NCBI GenBank assembly: GCA_022495995.1
Contig: JAFEMH010003607.1
Coordinates: 132,501 to 196,500, forward strand
Source: Adenophora triphylla var. japonica
Taxonomy: Eukaryota; Streptophyta; Magnoliopsida; Asterales; Campanulaceae
Length of the DNA: 64,000 nucleotides
Direction: 5' to 3'
In this document: in pieces, positions 35,615 through 45,746 of the stretch
Numbering within the stretch: the stretch's first letter is position 1
How the letters are laid out: each line of letters begins with the position of its first letter
Made by a program: the position numbers and the translations under genes
The notes under the pieces: model-generated
The model's database searches: none
The model's input: the letters and a program-made list of their open reading frames with translations, nothing else
What the model was told of the DNA's origin: nothing

Positions 35615-35665
35615 GGTTGCCTACGTTCCCCTCATTGTGAGGAGCTCAGGTCACCGTAGTTCGGG
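35615..35665. repeat. Two-stem motif, B upper copy 2
   Basis: GCCTACG, hairpin CCTCA-TTG-TGAGG, then CGTAG. The outer stem that is broken in the lower copy is intact here. Confidence 0.6.
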
Positions 35666-36100
35666 CTTATCCCGATTGAAAAGAGAAGGAATGTGAAAAT
35701 TCGAGATTTTGAGGACCTTTGAGGATTTTTTCTGAGAATTGGAGAATTGAAGAACATGTCTCCTTGGAGTGTCAATGAAAGACACGGATGCGAAGCCCCA
35801 GTGAGGCATTCACGAGAAGTGTTTGTGGAGGAGAAATGAAATATGCTCACATGAAATGCCAAATGAATTGGATTTGCACAATCTTTGATTGATGATCGCG
35901 AATCAGGATGGATTTGGTTCCAATTTAAGCAAGCAATGAAGCATTAATTTGATTTAAATCTCGAAGATATTAGAATGAAACTGCTATCCGATAGGAACTG
36001 TAGCTGGGTTTCAGGGCTTCGATCGACCATTAGGTGATTTGGAAAATTGATGCATCATGACTTCTTAAGATGTTAGATCGGCTGGGCCTTTTACTGACTG

Positions 36101-36255
36101 AACCTCTAAAGATGAGAGGTTGGCTTTCAAGGATGTGTTTGGGATCTCTTTGGCGAGGAAGATTGATTGCCTCTAAGAATGAGAGGTTAATTTTTTTACT
36201 TTGGCCCAAAGGCAAGGGTAATGGTGATGGGAATATCCTCTAAAAATGAGAGGAT
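36101..36255. repeat. Cluster of three 7-nt-loop hairpins (B upper)
   Basis: AACCTCT/AGAGGTT (36101-36121), CCTCT/AGAGG (36170-36186) and ATCCTCT/AGAGGAT (36235-36255). All stems are unchanged relative to the lower copy. Confidence 0.7.
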
Positions 36256-37142
36256 GGCTTGGGATTGGTTTGGTGGATTGCTGGTGAGAGGAAGTCCAAG
36301 CTATCGAGAACTTTTGTGAACTTGAGAGAATCGGGCTCCTTTTGAATATTGGAGAGCCTCTTGAGAAGTTGAGGACTTTTGCGGAATTGGGAGGATTCAA
36401 CATCCTTTTGATAATTGGAAGGCCTCTTGAGAAGTTTAGGACTTTTACTGACATTGTGAGGATCTAAAATCCTTCTTTTGAGAATTTGGAAGGCCTCTTG
36501 AGGAGTTGAGGATTATATCTGTCCTTCCTTCATGACTTGAGTATTTTGTGCACCACCGATTCTCCGAGCTAACTTCTTGGCATTGCTTGGATTTCTCTCA
36601 TCAAGGAGCAATGATGATGGCTAAACAGGGTTTCAAAACATGTCGATCTTGAAATGAAAGGGTATTGTTTAGTGAGGGTGAGGTAATGGCTTCCCTAGGG
36701 TGAAAGGCTTCAACCGCAATCTCTACCGGATGACCTAAACGAAATTAAATCTTCATTGCTTGCTTAAGCTTAATTGCTAAAGATTCATGAAAATTCATTG
36801 AGCAACGAAATACTGTATATGATGAAAGATGAGAGCATATGAGATGCGAGATGGGGAATTGATGAGCCCCGATTTAAGAAGGATATCAGTTGATTTTCTC
36901 ATTTTGATTAATTCAAACATTAATTATTTCAATGACTTATTGATTGACCAGCACAAGTGATCATGCAGAATAAAACAATTTCAATTTCAATTAAGTGTAA
37001 TGTGGGTGTGCAAGTGATGTCTCGAGTCTAGCAAGAAGAGAAACAAAGATTTTTATTATTGAAAGAAGAAAAGACTAGTCCAAAGCGGAGTTAACAGACT
37101 CGTGCCCAAAAACGGACATTCATTAAAGAAATGACAGACAAT

Positions 37143-37418
37143 CTAGACCCTACAAAGACTGATTGACTGACTCAAATTTTGGACGGGCAATTGAGCCTCA
37201 CGCTCACGAACCAGAGCGGCCTCAAGAGTAACTCTCAATTCTTCCACAAATAAATCATTCAAACTCGGCTGACCCGAAGCAGATGAACCTCCAGACTGGC
37301 TAGCCAACACATCCTCTGCACCAGACATCTCGGATTCTGAATCAGATGAAAACTCCACAGAAACTGCAATTGCCTCAGAGATACGAATCAAATGAGCACC
37401 TGGAATCGGAGCACGCAC
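37143..37418 (-). CDS. Short coding remnant of B (91 aa), intact version
   Basis: A frame with an acidic serine-rich stretch (SSDSESEMSGAED) followed by a helical E/R/A-rich end (RVTLEAALVREREAQL). The stop lies where the gag stop would be by alignment with element C. No upstream gag domain is present, so it is a leftover or a small hypothetical protein. I recognise no domain. Confidence 0.4.
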   Translation of the reverse strand: MRAPIPGAHLIRISEAIAVSVEFSSDSESEMSGAEDVLASQSGGSSASGQPSLNDLFVEELRVTLEAALVREREAQLPVQNLSQSISLCRV

Positions 37419-38040
37419 CCAACTTGCCGTAACTGCCGAGGTGGATAGGGGTCGATAAGGTGGTAGAGGAAAAAACCTTGAGAAGGTATGGGAGAGGGCA
37501 GAATATGAAAGGAGATGGACTCATGCAAGCGCTTAATTTATGTTCAAGTAGAAAACAATGTCTTTTAAGTCCTAGGAACGGTTGGAAAAGGCTAAACCTT
37601 TATTTTCTCATTCTAAACCTCGGGGGAACCTAGGGACACATCATCCAAAAATACACTAAATGTATTGATTAAAAATTAATAATAGGCGATAATACCTAAA
37701 TAAAACTGAAGCATTTATGGGACGGACGAGCAATCCCAATTTCTGGGAAAATTTGGGCAGCATGACGAGTATTCCTGAAGAAATTCAAGGAAAAATTCGG
37801 CATGACCTCTCGTCGGTGCACGTTGACAATGTGACATGATATCTCGTTAGAACATGTCGTGAGAGCGACATGTCCATACGTGAAACCATGTTACGTTGGC
37901 AACATGCCCATATGTGCTAAGTTTTGGGATAGGTACGAAAGTCTATTATAAATTTTGAAACAATTCATTTTAGTATATTTTGAAAACGTTGTGTCAAAAA
38001 CAAACCGTTGGGTAAGTTGAAAAAGTGTGGTTCCACCTAT

Positions 38041-38045
38041 GATGC
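38041..38045. other. Unoccupied paralogous insertion site of element A (single GATGC)
   Basis: The sequence CCTATGATGCGCTAGGGGG is uninterrupted here. In the lower copy it is split by 15.8 kb with GATGC duplicated. This confirms both element A ends. Confidence 0.93.
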
Positions 38046-38661
38046 GCTAGGGGGAAAATGATTGATATTAGGCGCTCAAGCGTAGGCAACATACATCACC
38101 GTCCGCGATGCCGTCAATCGCACCAAAAGGATCTAGATCTAGTGATGTAGTGTGCGGATGACTAGATTTCTTTATTTGCGAAAAAGATTTTTTTATATTT
38201 TTTAATTTTTTTAAATCTTTTTTTATTTTTTTGAAAAGGGGTGATAAATGGAAAATAACACACACACACCAAACCCCACAAAGTATAATAATCAAATGAT
38301 CATAACTTTATCATGGGACAGCCCCAAAATCACAACTTGTACAAAAAAAAATCAAATCATGCAGAGTGGCCAAGACTGTCGCGTGACACAGGACAACCCT
38401 GGCTTACTATGTCGCACGACATGGTGGACCAATTTTCCAGAACCAAGAAAACCAGAGACAGCCCCAGCCTCCAAGAAAATGCACAAGCTCAACATCAAGC
38501 CCCAGCATAACAACAAAAGCAAACAGAATCCCAAGGAAACAAAGCAAGCAAAGCATTTAAGCACATAGAATATCACACAACAAAACACACAACAAATGAA
38601 TGAGATGGATGTTAAACGTGAACGAAAGCGTGACCCACTTTTTGAAAACAAGTTTCAAGTA

Positions 38662-38679
38662 TCCCCAGCGGAGTCGCCA
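38662..38679 (-). other. Primer binding site of upper B unit (tRNA-Arg, exact)
   Basis: TCCCCAGCGGAGTCGCCA, exact match to the tRNA-Arg 3' end, one base from LTR B2. Confidence 0.88.
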
Positions 38680-38680
38680 C

Positions 38681-39605
38681 TGAATGTATGCTCGCTAAAA
38701 ATTTAATGAGAGTCGCCACGCCGTTTTAAATGAAAACATTGAAAACCTTTTTGAAAAGAGAAAATGGGTTCGGGGGTCAGATTACGTGTTGGGAAGAATC
38801 GAAAGTTCACCCAACAACGCCTCGTAAACGAGCCTTTCAATGTTCATCATTCAAAATCATTCATAAGTGTGTGCAATTTGTGTGAGACATAATATGTGAT
38901 AAAGTGCATATTAATGCTTTGTTTTATTGATGAACAGATGGAATTACATCTTGTGAGCCACTTGGTACGGGAGGCCACATCCCAATTACAATGAGGATTG
39001 AACAAAAATTACAACTGAAATGAACCTTCTGCAGGTGGCTAGTTATGTCGCACGACTCAGGATCTGCAATGGCTAGTCCGTCGCACGACGAGACGTGCCA
39101 TCTGCAGAGGTTTACAGAGCTTACTCACAGAATGCATAAAGGACCACCTAAGTCGAATTACATCAGAGATTCAATTCAGGGAACACATATATCAATAATC
39201 AATCATTCAAGAGGGTGTGGATATGGGATAATCCACCCTCTCTTGATGAACATGCATGATTATATCAAAATTAATTATGAGCATGCAATAACATGGAGCA
39301 ATGAACTATTCACATAAAGAGAGATTTAAACAGAGAGATTGTGGTTTAGAATCCAGCAATTACATCAGATTGAACATGATTAGCAACTTATGCATGAAAA
39401 AGGAAGATAGAGAGAGAGAGAGAGAAGGGATTACCCTTGTAGTCCACGTTCTCTATACCAAGTCGGTATAGGGGAGAGAGTGAATTGGGAGAATTGGTGT
39501 GTGATTGAGGAGAAGGACGAGCTTCTGGGATGATTTTGGCAGAGTGACAGTAGGGAGGCTGGAAGGGATCCAGAAATGAGAGGAGGAGGGTCCAATTTAT
39601 AGGCT
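38681..39605 (-). repeat. LTR B2, truncated (925 bp)
   Basis: It matches LTR B1 from TGAATGTATGC to the TATA region (AATTTATAGGCT). A stretch of about 80 bp present in B1 at 32829-32910 is also missing near 39470. Everything upstream of the TATA box in element sense (U3) is absent, so this LTR has lost its upstream promoter region. Confidence 0.82.
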
Positions 39606-39796
39606 CCAAGCAAATGCACAAGCTCAACATCAATCCCCAGCACAACAACAAAAGCAAACAGAATCCCAAGGAAACAAAGCAAGCAAAGCATTTAAGCACA
39701 TAGAATATCACACAACAAAACACACAACAAATGAATGAGATGGATGTTAAACGTGAACGAAAGCTTGACCCACTTTTTGAAAACAAGTTTTAAGTA
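39606..39796 (-). mobile_element. Fragment of B leader fused to truncated LTR B2
   Basis: Starts CCAAGCAAATGCACAAGCTC, the same as about 31830 and 38480 in the leaders, and runs to the next PBS. It shows that B2 and this leader were joined by a deletion or template switch. Confidence 0.8.
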
Positions 39797-39814
39797 TCCC
39801 CAGAGGAGTCGCCA
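39797..39814 (-). other. Primer binding site next to LTR B3 (tRNA-Arg, 1 mismatch)
   Basis: TCCCCAGAGGAGTCGCCA, one difference from the tRNA-Arg 3' end, one base from B3. Confidence 0.86.
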
Positions 39815-39815
39815 C

Positions 39816-41126
39816 TGAATGTACGCTCGCTAAAAATTTAATGAGAGTCGCCACGCCATTTTAAAGGAAAACATTGAAAACCTTTTTGAAAAGAGAAAAT
39901 GAGTTCGGGGGTCAGATTACGTGTTGGGAAGAACCGAGAGTTCACCCAACAACGCCTCGTAAACGAGCCTTTCAATGTTCATCATCCAAAATCATTCATA
40001 AGTGTGTGCAATTTGTGTGAGACATAATATGTGATAAAGTGCATATTAATGCTTTGTTTTATTGATGAACAGATGGAATTACATCTTGTGAGCCACTTGG
40101 TACGGGAGGCCACATCCCAATTACAATGAGGATTGAACAGAAATTACAACTGAAATGAACCTTCTGCAGGTGGCTAGTTATGTCGCACGACTCAGGATCT
40201 GTAATGGCTAGATCCGTCGCACGACGAGACGTGCCATCTGCAGAGGTTTACAGAGCTTAATCACAGAATGCACAAAGGACCACCTAAGTCGAATTACATC
40301 AGAGATTCAATTCAGGGAACACATATATCAATAATCAATCATTCAAGAGGGTGTGGATATGGGATAATCCACCCTCTCTTGATGAACATGCACGATTATA
40401 TCAAAATTAATTATGAGCATGCAATAACATGGAGCAATGAACTATTCACATAAACAGAGATTTAAACAGAGAGATTGTGGTTTAGAATCCAGCAATTACA
40501 TCAGATTGAACATGATTAGCAACTTGTGCATGAAAAAGGAAGATATAGAGAGAGAGAGAAGGGATTACCCTTGTAGTCCACATTCTCTATACCAAGTCGG
40601 TATAGGGGAGAGAGTGAATTGGGAGAATTGGTGTGTGTTTGAGGAGAAGGACGAGCTTCTGGGATGATTTTGGCAGAGTGATAGTAGGGAGGCTGGAAGG
40701 GATCCAGAAATGAGAGGAGGACGGTCCAATTTATAGGCTGCTTGGAATGGCCACTTGTGTCGCACGACATAACGAGGATAACTGCTTCCTTCTAGAAACC
40801 TGCAAGGTGGCAAATTCTGGAATGATCGACATGGCTTATTGTGTCGCACGACAGAAGGAGGCATAACCGTTTTCCTTCTAGAAACATACAAGGTGGTGAA
40901 TTCTGGACCCTTCCTGGATAATACCTTATAGGTCCAAACATAATTAATACCCCAAAGGTCCTTCTGCATGGAAAAAAGATCGACAGGTACTTCCTTAGCA
41001 AGAAACTTATAAAAAGTTTCCGGAAGCCTCGGAATGGACCGAAAATTTATCAAAACGCCCCCTAGCACACTTTTATTAAGTAAAAGGCACCTTTATTGGG
41101 TCGCGAGTTGAATTGGGGTACTCACA
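39816..41126 (-). repeat. LTR B3 (1311 bp), outermost 5' LTR of the B array
   Basis: From TGAATGTACGC to GGGGTACTCACA. It has the same internal gap near 40605 as B2 relative to B1. It includes a TATA box at about 40730 and four GTCGCACGAC motifs. The adjacent flank is GCGGT; the matching duplication is lost with the other array end. Confidence 0.86.
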
Positions 41127-41699
41127 GCGGTCAAATACAGACCTCCTTGAAGTCAGGCATTCTTGATTATTTTCTTCTTTCTCTTCTTCTATCGTGATAT
41201 ATTGCACCATCTTTGTCATTGATTTCCCTCTTATAGGGACGTGAATGGGCTCATCTGGAGTATTGCGGAGATCGGTCTTTGGAGCCATAATTTTATGCCC
41301 TTGTTGCCTCAACTTCTTGTAGTGTCTACAGACCCGATCTTTTTATGTGATATGACCTGGTCCAGTTCAACTATTAACACTTATGATTGCGATTGTTTAT
41401 TTTTATTCATTTATAAGCCATTGAATAAAATGTCTGCGACTGATTGGCAAACTTCCCAGCACTTGAAGGATCTTAGAACTTGCTCTTGCATTGCTATGGA
41501 CGGACGAACACGATTTAAACACATCCCCTATTTATGGGTAGACGGTTCGGATTAACTAGTAAAAGTGAGTTTCACATCAAGTTAAATTTTAAAAAAAGGA
41601 GTATGTGGCGGAATTAGAATCGTCTGCATGCAGAAGTGTTGCGGTTTCGTTTTGGCAGTTAAGGTCAAATAGTGTAGAGGCCAAGACTATTATTTTATA
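41127..41699. other. Flank between B array and MITE
   Basis: No gene called. A minus frame near the left edge contains IMAPKTDLRNTPDEP and CLTSRRSVFDR, which faintly recalls linker regions of gypsy polyproteins. It could be a remnant of the sequence B inserted into, but this is weak. Confidence 0.3.
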
Positions 41700-41986
41700 C
41701 TCCCTCCGTCCCACTCAAACTGATACTTATTTCCTTTTTGGTCCGTTCCAGCCAAACTGATATTTTCCAAAATGAAAGGGAATCTTTACTATTCACCCCA
41801 CTTATTCTCTCTCCTATTTCACTTTTACACTCACAACATTCTCTCTCCTAACTATTCCTCCCACTCATTCTCTCTCCTATTTAATTCTTCATACTCACAA
41901 CATTTTCTTTCACTTTTTCTCTCTCTTACTTTTCTTTAATTCGCGTGCCCAGAAATTTGGTATCAGTTTTGGTGGGAAGGAGGGAG
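41700..41986. mobile_element. Stowaway-like MITE (287 bp)
   Basis: The terminal inverted repeats start CTCCCTCCGTCCCAC at left and CTCCCTCCTTCCCAC (complement) at right. They match at 24 of 27 positions and the element is flanked by TA on both sides. It is A/T-rich with no ORF. This is the classic plant Stowaway signature, about 1 kb upstream of the Ulp1-type gene. Confidence 0.93.
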
Positions 41987-43000
41987 TATTTTTTAATCAA
42001 AATTCAATCGAGTTGACTTTAAAAAATTGTGAGTTTTATTTGAGTCGGAAGGAGAACAAATTATCAAATATTTGTTCATTGATAACATCAGTAAATATAA
42101 GTTAAGCACATTAGAGGTTTGGCGACAAGTACTAACAATTTTCAAGCCTTACAATCCAAATTAGGCATATCAATCAGTGAACTCTATATAAGTCTACATA
42201 GCAAGAACAAATCGCGCTTATTCCACCCCCAAAAGAATAATTGTGTTGATTCAGCCCAGGACTATACACATTTTCTCGGTAAATTTATGATGTTCTGTTC
42301 AATGAAAACATTACTTAAAACATGAAAAATAAAACGCAACGATGCAACCCATGCACAATTCTATGATCCACATTTTGAATATGCTACCGATTTTCGAAAG
42401 GCAATTTCTTCATTCATGGCTAAAGATTTTCCAAATGCATTCATTGAAAAGTTACAACTAGTCTAGAAGGCTGGCTTACTGCATACTTGGGTGAACAACA
42501 AAGATCGATAATGTCTTAGGATCATAACCCTAAACCAGATTCTTAAGATTTGTTTCACGAACAGTATTTAAGTTTCACAAACAATTGGAAAAGAGATGTC
42601 AGAGTTTTCGTAAAGATAAGGCAGCTCAATATGATAAGGAGACATTACCTATCGGTGGGCATTCTCATTTCAGGCTAATATTATATGGGGATCTGGTTAC
42701 GTGACATTTGACTGCAATACAGTTAGATAAAACGTGTGACACTAATTCAATCCCCTCCAAATAAACAATTCCGCTTTGGTGATTGTGGGGACGAAAAAAA
42801 GATCACTTTGAAAATGACCAGATGGTTCGGGGTTGACAATAGGACTTTTAGGCAGTCAACTCACACCGGGGTCCGGGTATTAGAAAAATAAAATAAAAGA
42901 AGATAAAAAGTCATTACAAAAATGAGAGTTTGACCAAAATAACCCTCACATAAAGAAAAACGACCTTAAAGGACCAACATTTTGAAAACCCCCCTAAACA
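41987..43000. other. Unassigned region upstream of the gene
   Basis: A/T-rich with short broken frames (for example 42119-42325). Nothing recognisable. It presumably includes the gene promoter. Confidence 0.35.
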
Positions 43001-43204
43001 CCCCTGGACCAAATTGCCCTCGACGTCGCGTTCATATTCACCCTATTTCGCCGCAATTTCAAATTTTCACTATTTCCTGTTTCTAAAAATTTCTCAAATT
43101 TCAAATTTTGAAAACCTCCCCGTTCTCGTCTCACCGACCACGATTATTGAGCAATTTCTTCTTTCCTTCGACGAATTTCTTCATTTTCGACTTCAAAACC
43201 AAAG
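43001..43204 (+). other. Putative 5' UTR exon of the Ulp1-type gene
   Basis: Pyrimidine-rich sequence ending CCAAAG before a good donor GTAATC at 43205. The coding start at 45021 is directly preceded by an acceptor (TGATTATAG), so a non-coding first exon and a 1.8-kb intron are likely. The start is not determinable. Confidence 0.5.
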
Positions 43205-45020
43205 GTAATCTTCAACATTTTTTCGATTTTGAAGTTTATTTTTGAGATTTCAAAGTTTATTTCACTTGTTTTTGTCGAGTTCACTGTTTTGATGTCGATT
43301 TTGATGTTAATTTCACTGTTTTGTGCTCGATTTCGAAGTTTATGTTTTCTCAAATAACCTAGTTAGGAAAAATGTGAACTAGGTTTAATTGTTGAATTTC
43401 ACAGATGTTGGATTTTGTTTTACAGTTGTATATTTAAATGTGAATTCGTTTGGGTTTTGACATTTATCAGTTGTTCATGACTTATTGTGCACAATAATTA
43501 TGAGGTCAATTTCTCAGTTATTTTGGGAACAACAGTGAGGTCTATTTCACTATTTTTATTTCATTCCTTCATAGAACAAGAACTGTAAGGTCTAGTTTCT
43601 CAGTTGTTTGGTTGTTGAGGGAAAATAAGTGTGAAATGTTTTTCACACTTCTAAAACTGTGAGGTCAGTTTCACAGTAATATATGAATGTGAAATCTGAG
43701 ACCTGTGAGGTATATTTTGACATTTTCTAAACTGAGATATGTGAGGTATATGTTACATTTTTGCCCAACTGTAAGGTCTATTTCTCATTTATTTATGAAT
43801 GTGAATTGATAAGGGTTTTGACATTTTCTAAACTGATAATTGTGAGGTTAACTTCACAGTTGTTTGCTACTTTTTATGTGTGGTTTTCTTGTGATTAATC
43901 TGTTGTCGATGAACGTTTGTGCACAAATGTGAGGTCAATTTCTCAGTTATGTTTGTTGAAGTCAATTTCTCAGTTATTGTGCACAACAGTAAGGTCAATT
44001 GCTCAGTTTTTGTCTCATTCCTTCATAGAACAACAACTGTGACATCTATTGCACATTTGTTTTGTTTTTGAGGGATAATAAGTGTGAAATGTTTTTCACA
44101 CTTCTAAAACTGTGATTTCAGTTTCACAGTTATTTATGAATGTGAATTGATAAGGGTTTTGGCATTTTCTAAACTGATAATTGTGAGGTTAACTTCATAG
44201 TTGTTTTGCTACTTTTTATGTGTGGTTTACTTGTGATTAATCTGTTGTCGATGAATGTTTTTGCACAAATGTGAGGTCAATTTCTCAGTTATGTTTGTTG
44301 AAGTCAATTTCTCAGTTATTGTGCACAATAGTGAGGTCAATTGCTCAGTTTTTGTCTCATTCCTTCATAGAACAACTGTGACATCTATTGCAAATTTTTT
44401 TTTGCAAGAGGGATAATAAGTGTGAAATGTTTTTCACACTTCTAAAACTGTGATTTCAGTTTCACAGTTATTTATGAATGTGAATTGATAAGGGTTTTGG
44501 CATTTTCTAAACTGATAATTGTGAGGTTAACTTCACAGTTGTTTTGCTACTTTTTATGTATGGTTTACTTGTGATTAATCTGTTGTCGATGAACGTTTGT
44601 GCACAAATGTGAGGTCAATTTCTCAGTTATGGTTGTTGAAGTCAATTTCTCAGTTATTGTGCACAACAGTGAGGTCAATTGCTCAGTTTTTATGTCATTC
44701 CTTCATAGAACAACAACTGTGAGATCTATTGCACAGTTGTTTTGTTTTGAGGGATAATAAGTGTGAAATGTTTTTCACACTTCTAAAACTGTGATTTCAG
44801 TTTCACAGTTATTTATGAATGTGAATTGATTAGGGTTTTGGCATTTTCTAAACTGAGAATTGTTATGTTAACTTTACATTTGTTTTGCTACTTATATGTT
44901 GTCGATGAATATGTGTGCTTAAATGTGAGGTCAATTTCTCAGTTATGACTGTATAAATGTGCATTGGTTGTAACTCTCACTCCGTGTTTTAACATTCAAT
45001 TGTTTTTTGTGTGATTATAG
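43205..45020 (+). repeat. 5' UTR intron filled with ~340-bp tandem repeats and hairpins
   Basis: About four diverged copies with spacings of about 340 bp. Each copy holds a perfect 10-bp hairpin: AAGTGTGAAA, loop TGTT, then its complement (43627-43650, 44080-44103, 44418-44441, 44759-44782). Many TGTGAGGTCAATTTCTCAG-type inverted repeats accompany it. No coding potential seen. Confidence 0.75.
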
Positions 45021-45746
45021 ATGACTAAGAAAAGAATGGCAAAAAAAGATTCCACAAGTAAAGCTAAAAGAAAATCAGTGGAGAGGCCCAAGTCCTTCTC
45101 TTTCCGTTCAAACATTGAAGCAACTTTGAAATTGCTGATGAAGTTGAAGTTAAAGGATTATCATATTGAAAAGTTGAAACTTTCTCCATTTTTCAATATG
45201 TTTAATGCACTGAACAACAATTTGGATATCACAATCAGAAAGTCTGATTTGACAACATGGGATATTATCAGATGTTATGACCCGGATACTGATAACTTTA
45301 AGTTGGGGCGTACTCGTGTCAATCTAACAAGCAATGACGTTGCTGTGATATTTGGGGTGGAATCTGGGGAGAAAAGTATGAACATGAAGATGAAGGGTTG
45401 TGCTGCAGAAACATTTGAATTGTTTCAGATACGGTTCAAGGGTGAAAATAACATCTCATCAATCACAGTCAACACGGTGAAGGATGTGTTGATGGAAGTT
45501 TGTCAAAGTGATAAAGAAGAAGATATTGATGATGTTGTGAGGCTGCTAACAATGTTTACAATGGCAACATTGTTCTTTGCCAGCAGGGGTACTTACATTT
45601 CTACTCCTTTTCTTTACTATGTGGAAAAGATTGAGAACATGAAGGATTATAATTGGTCTCAAGAAATCCTTGATAATCTAATGAATTCAATTCGAAAACA
45701 CCACCAACAGCCACATCAAGTTTCTGGCTGTGTTTCTTTGCTATCG
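45021..45746 (+). CDS. Exon 1: N-terminal domain (242 codons)
   Basis: Starts at ATG right after an acceptor-like TATAG. The basic N-terminus MTKKRMAKK is followed by a globular region with YHIEKLKLSPFF, DITIRKSDLTTWDIIRCYD and LTSNDVAVIFGV. The pattern T.xDVa.ifG is shared with plant mobile-domain-type proteins. The donor is GTAAGT after TCG, phase 0. Confidence 0.75.

Larger units (their letters stand above)
33464..38661 (-). mobile_element. Family B upper internal region (5.2 kb, complete)
   Basis: A full polypurine-to-PBS internal region. Contents: two-stem motif, 27-bp and 31-bp minisatellites, a region collinear with 12000-15604, a coding remnant, then leader. There is no gag core and no pol. 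It supplies the unoccupied target of element A at 38041-38045. Confidence 0.85.

Noticed and set aside
40565..41068. 167-aa minus ORF in LTR B3
   Set aside because: It lies in LTR sequence; the equivalent frame in B1 is interrupted.
41076..41312. 78-aa minus ORF with VPIRGKSMTK and RRSVFDR
   Set aside because: It crosses the B3 LTR boundary, so the frame is accidental at its end. The resemblance to a gypsy linker is too weak to call.
42119..42325. 68-aa ORF upstream of the Ulp1-type gene
   Set aside because: No ATG at the indicated start, no recognisable domain, A/T-rich non-coding composition.
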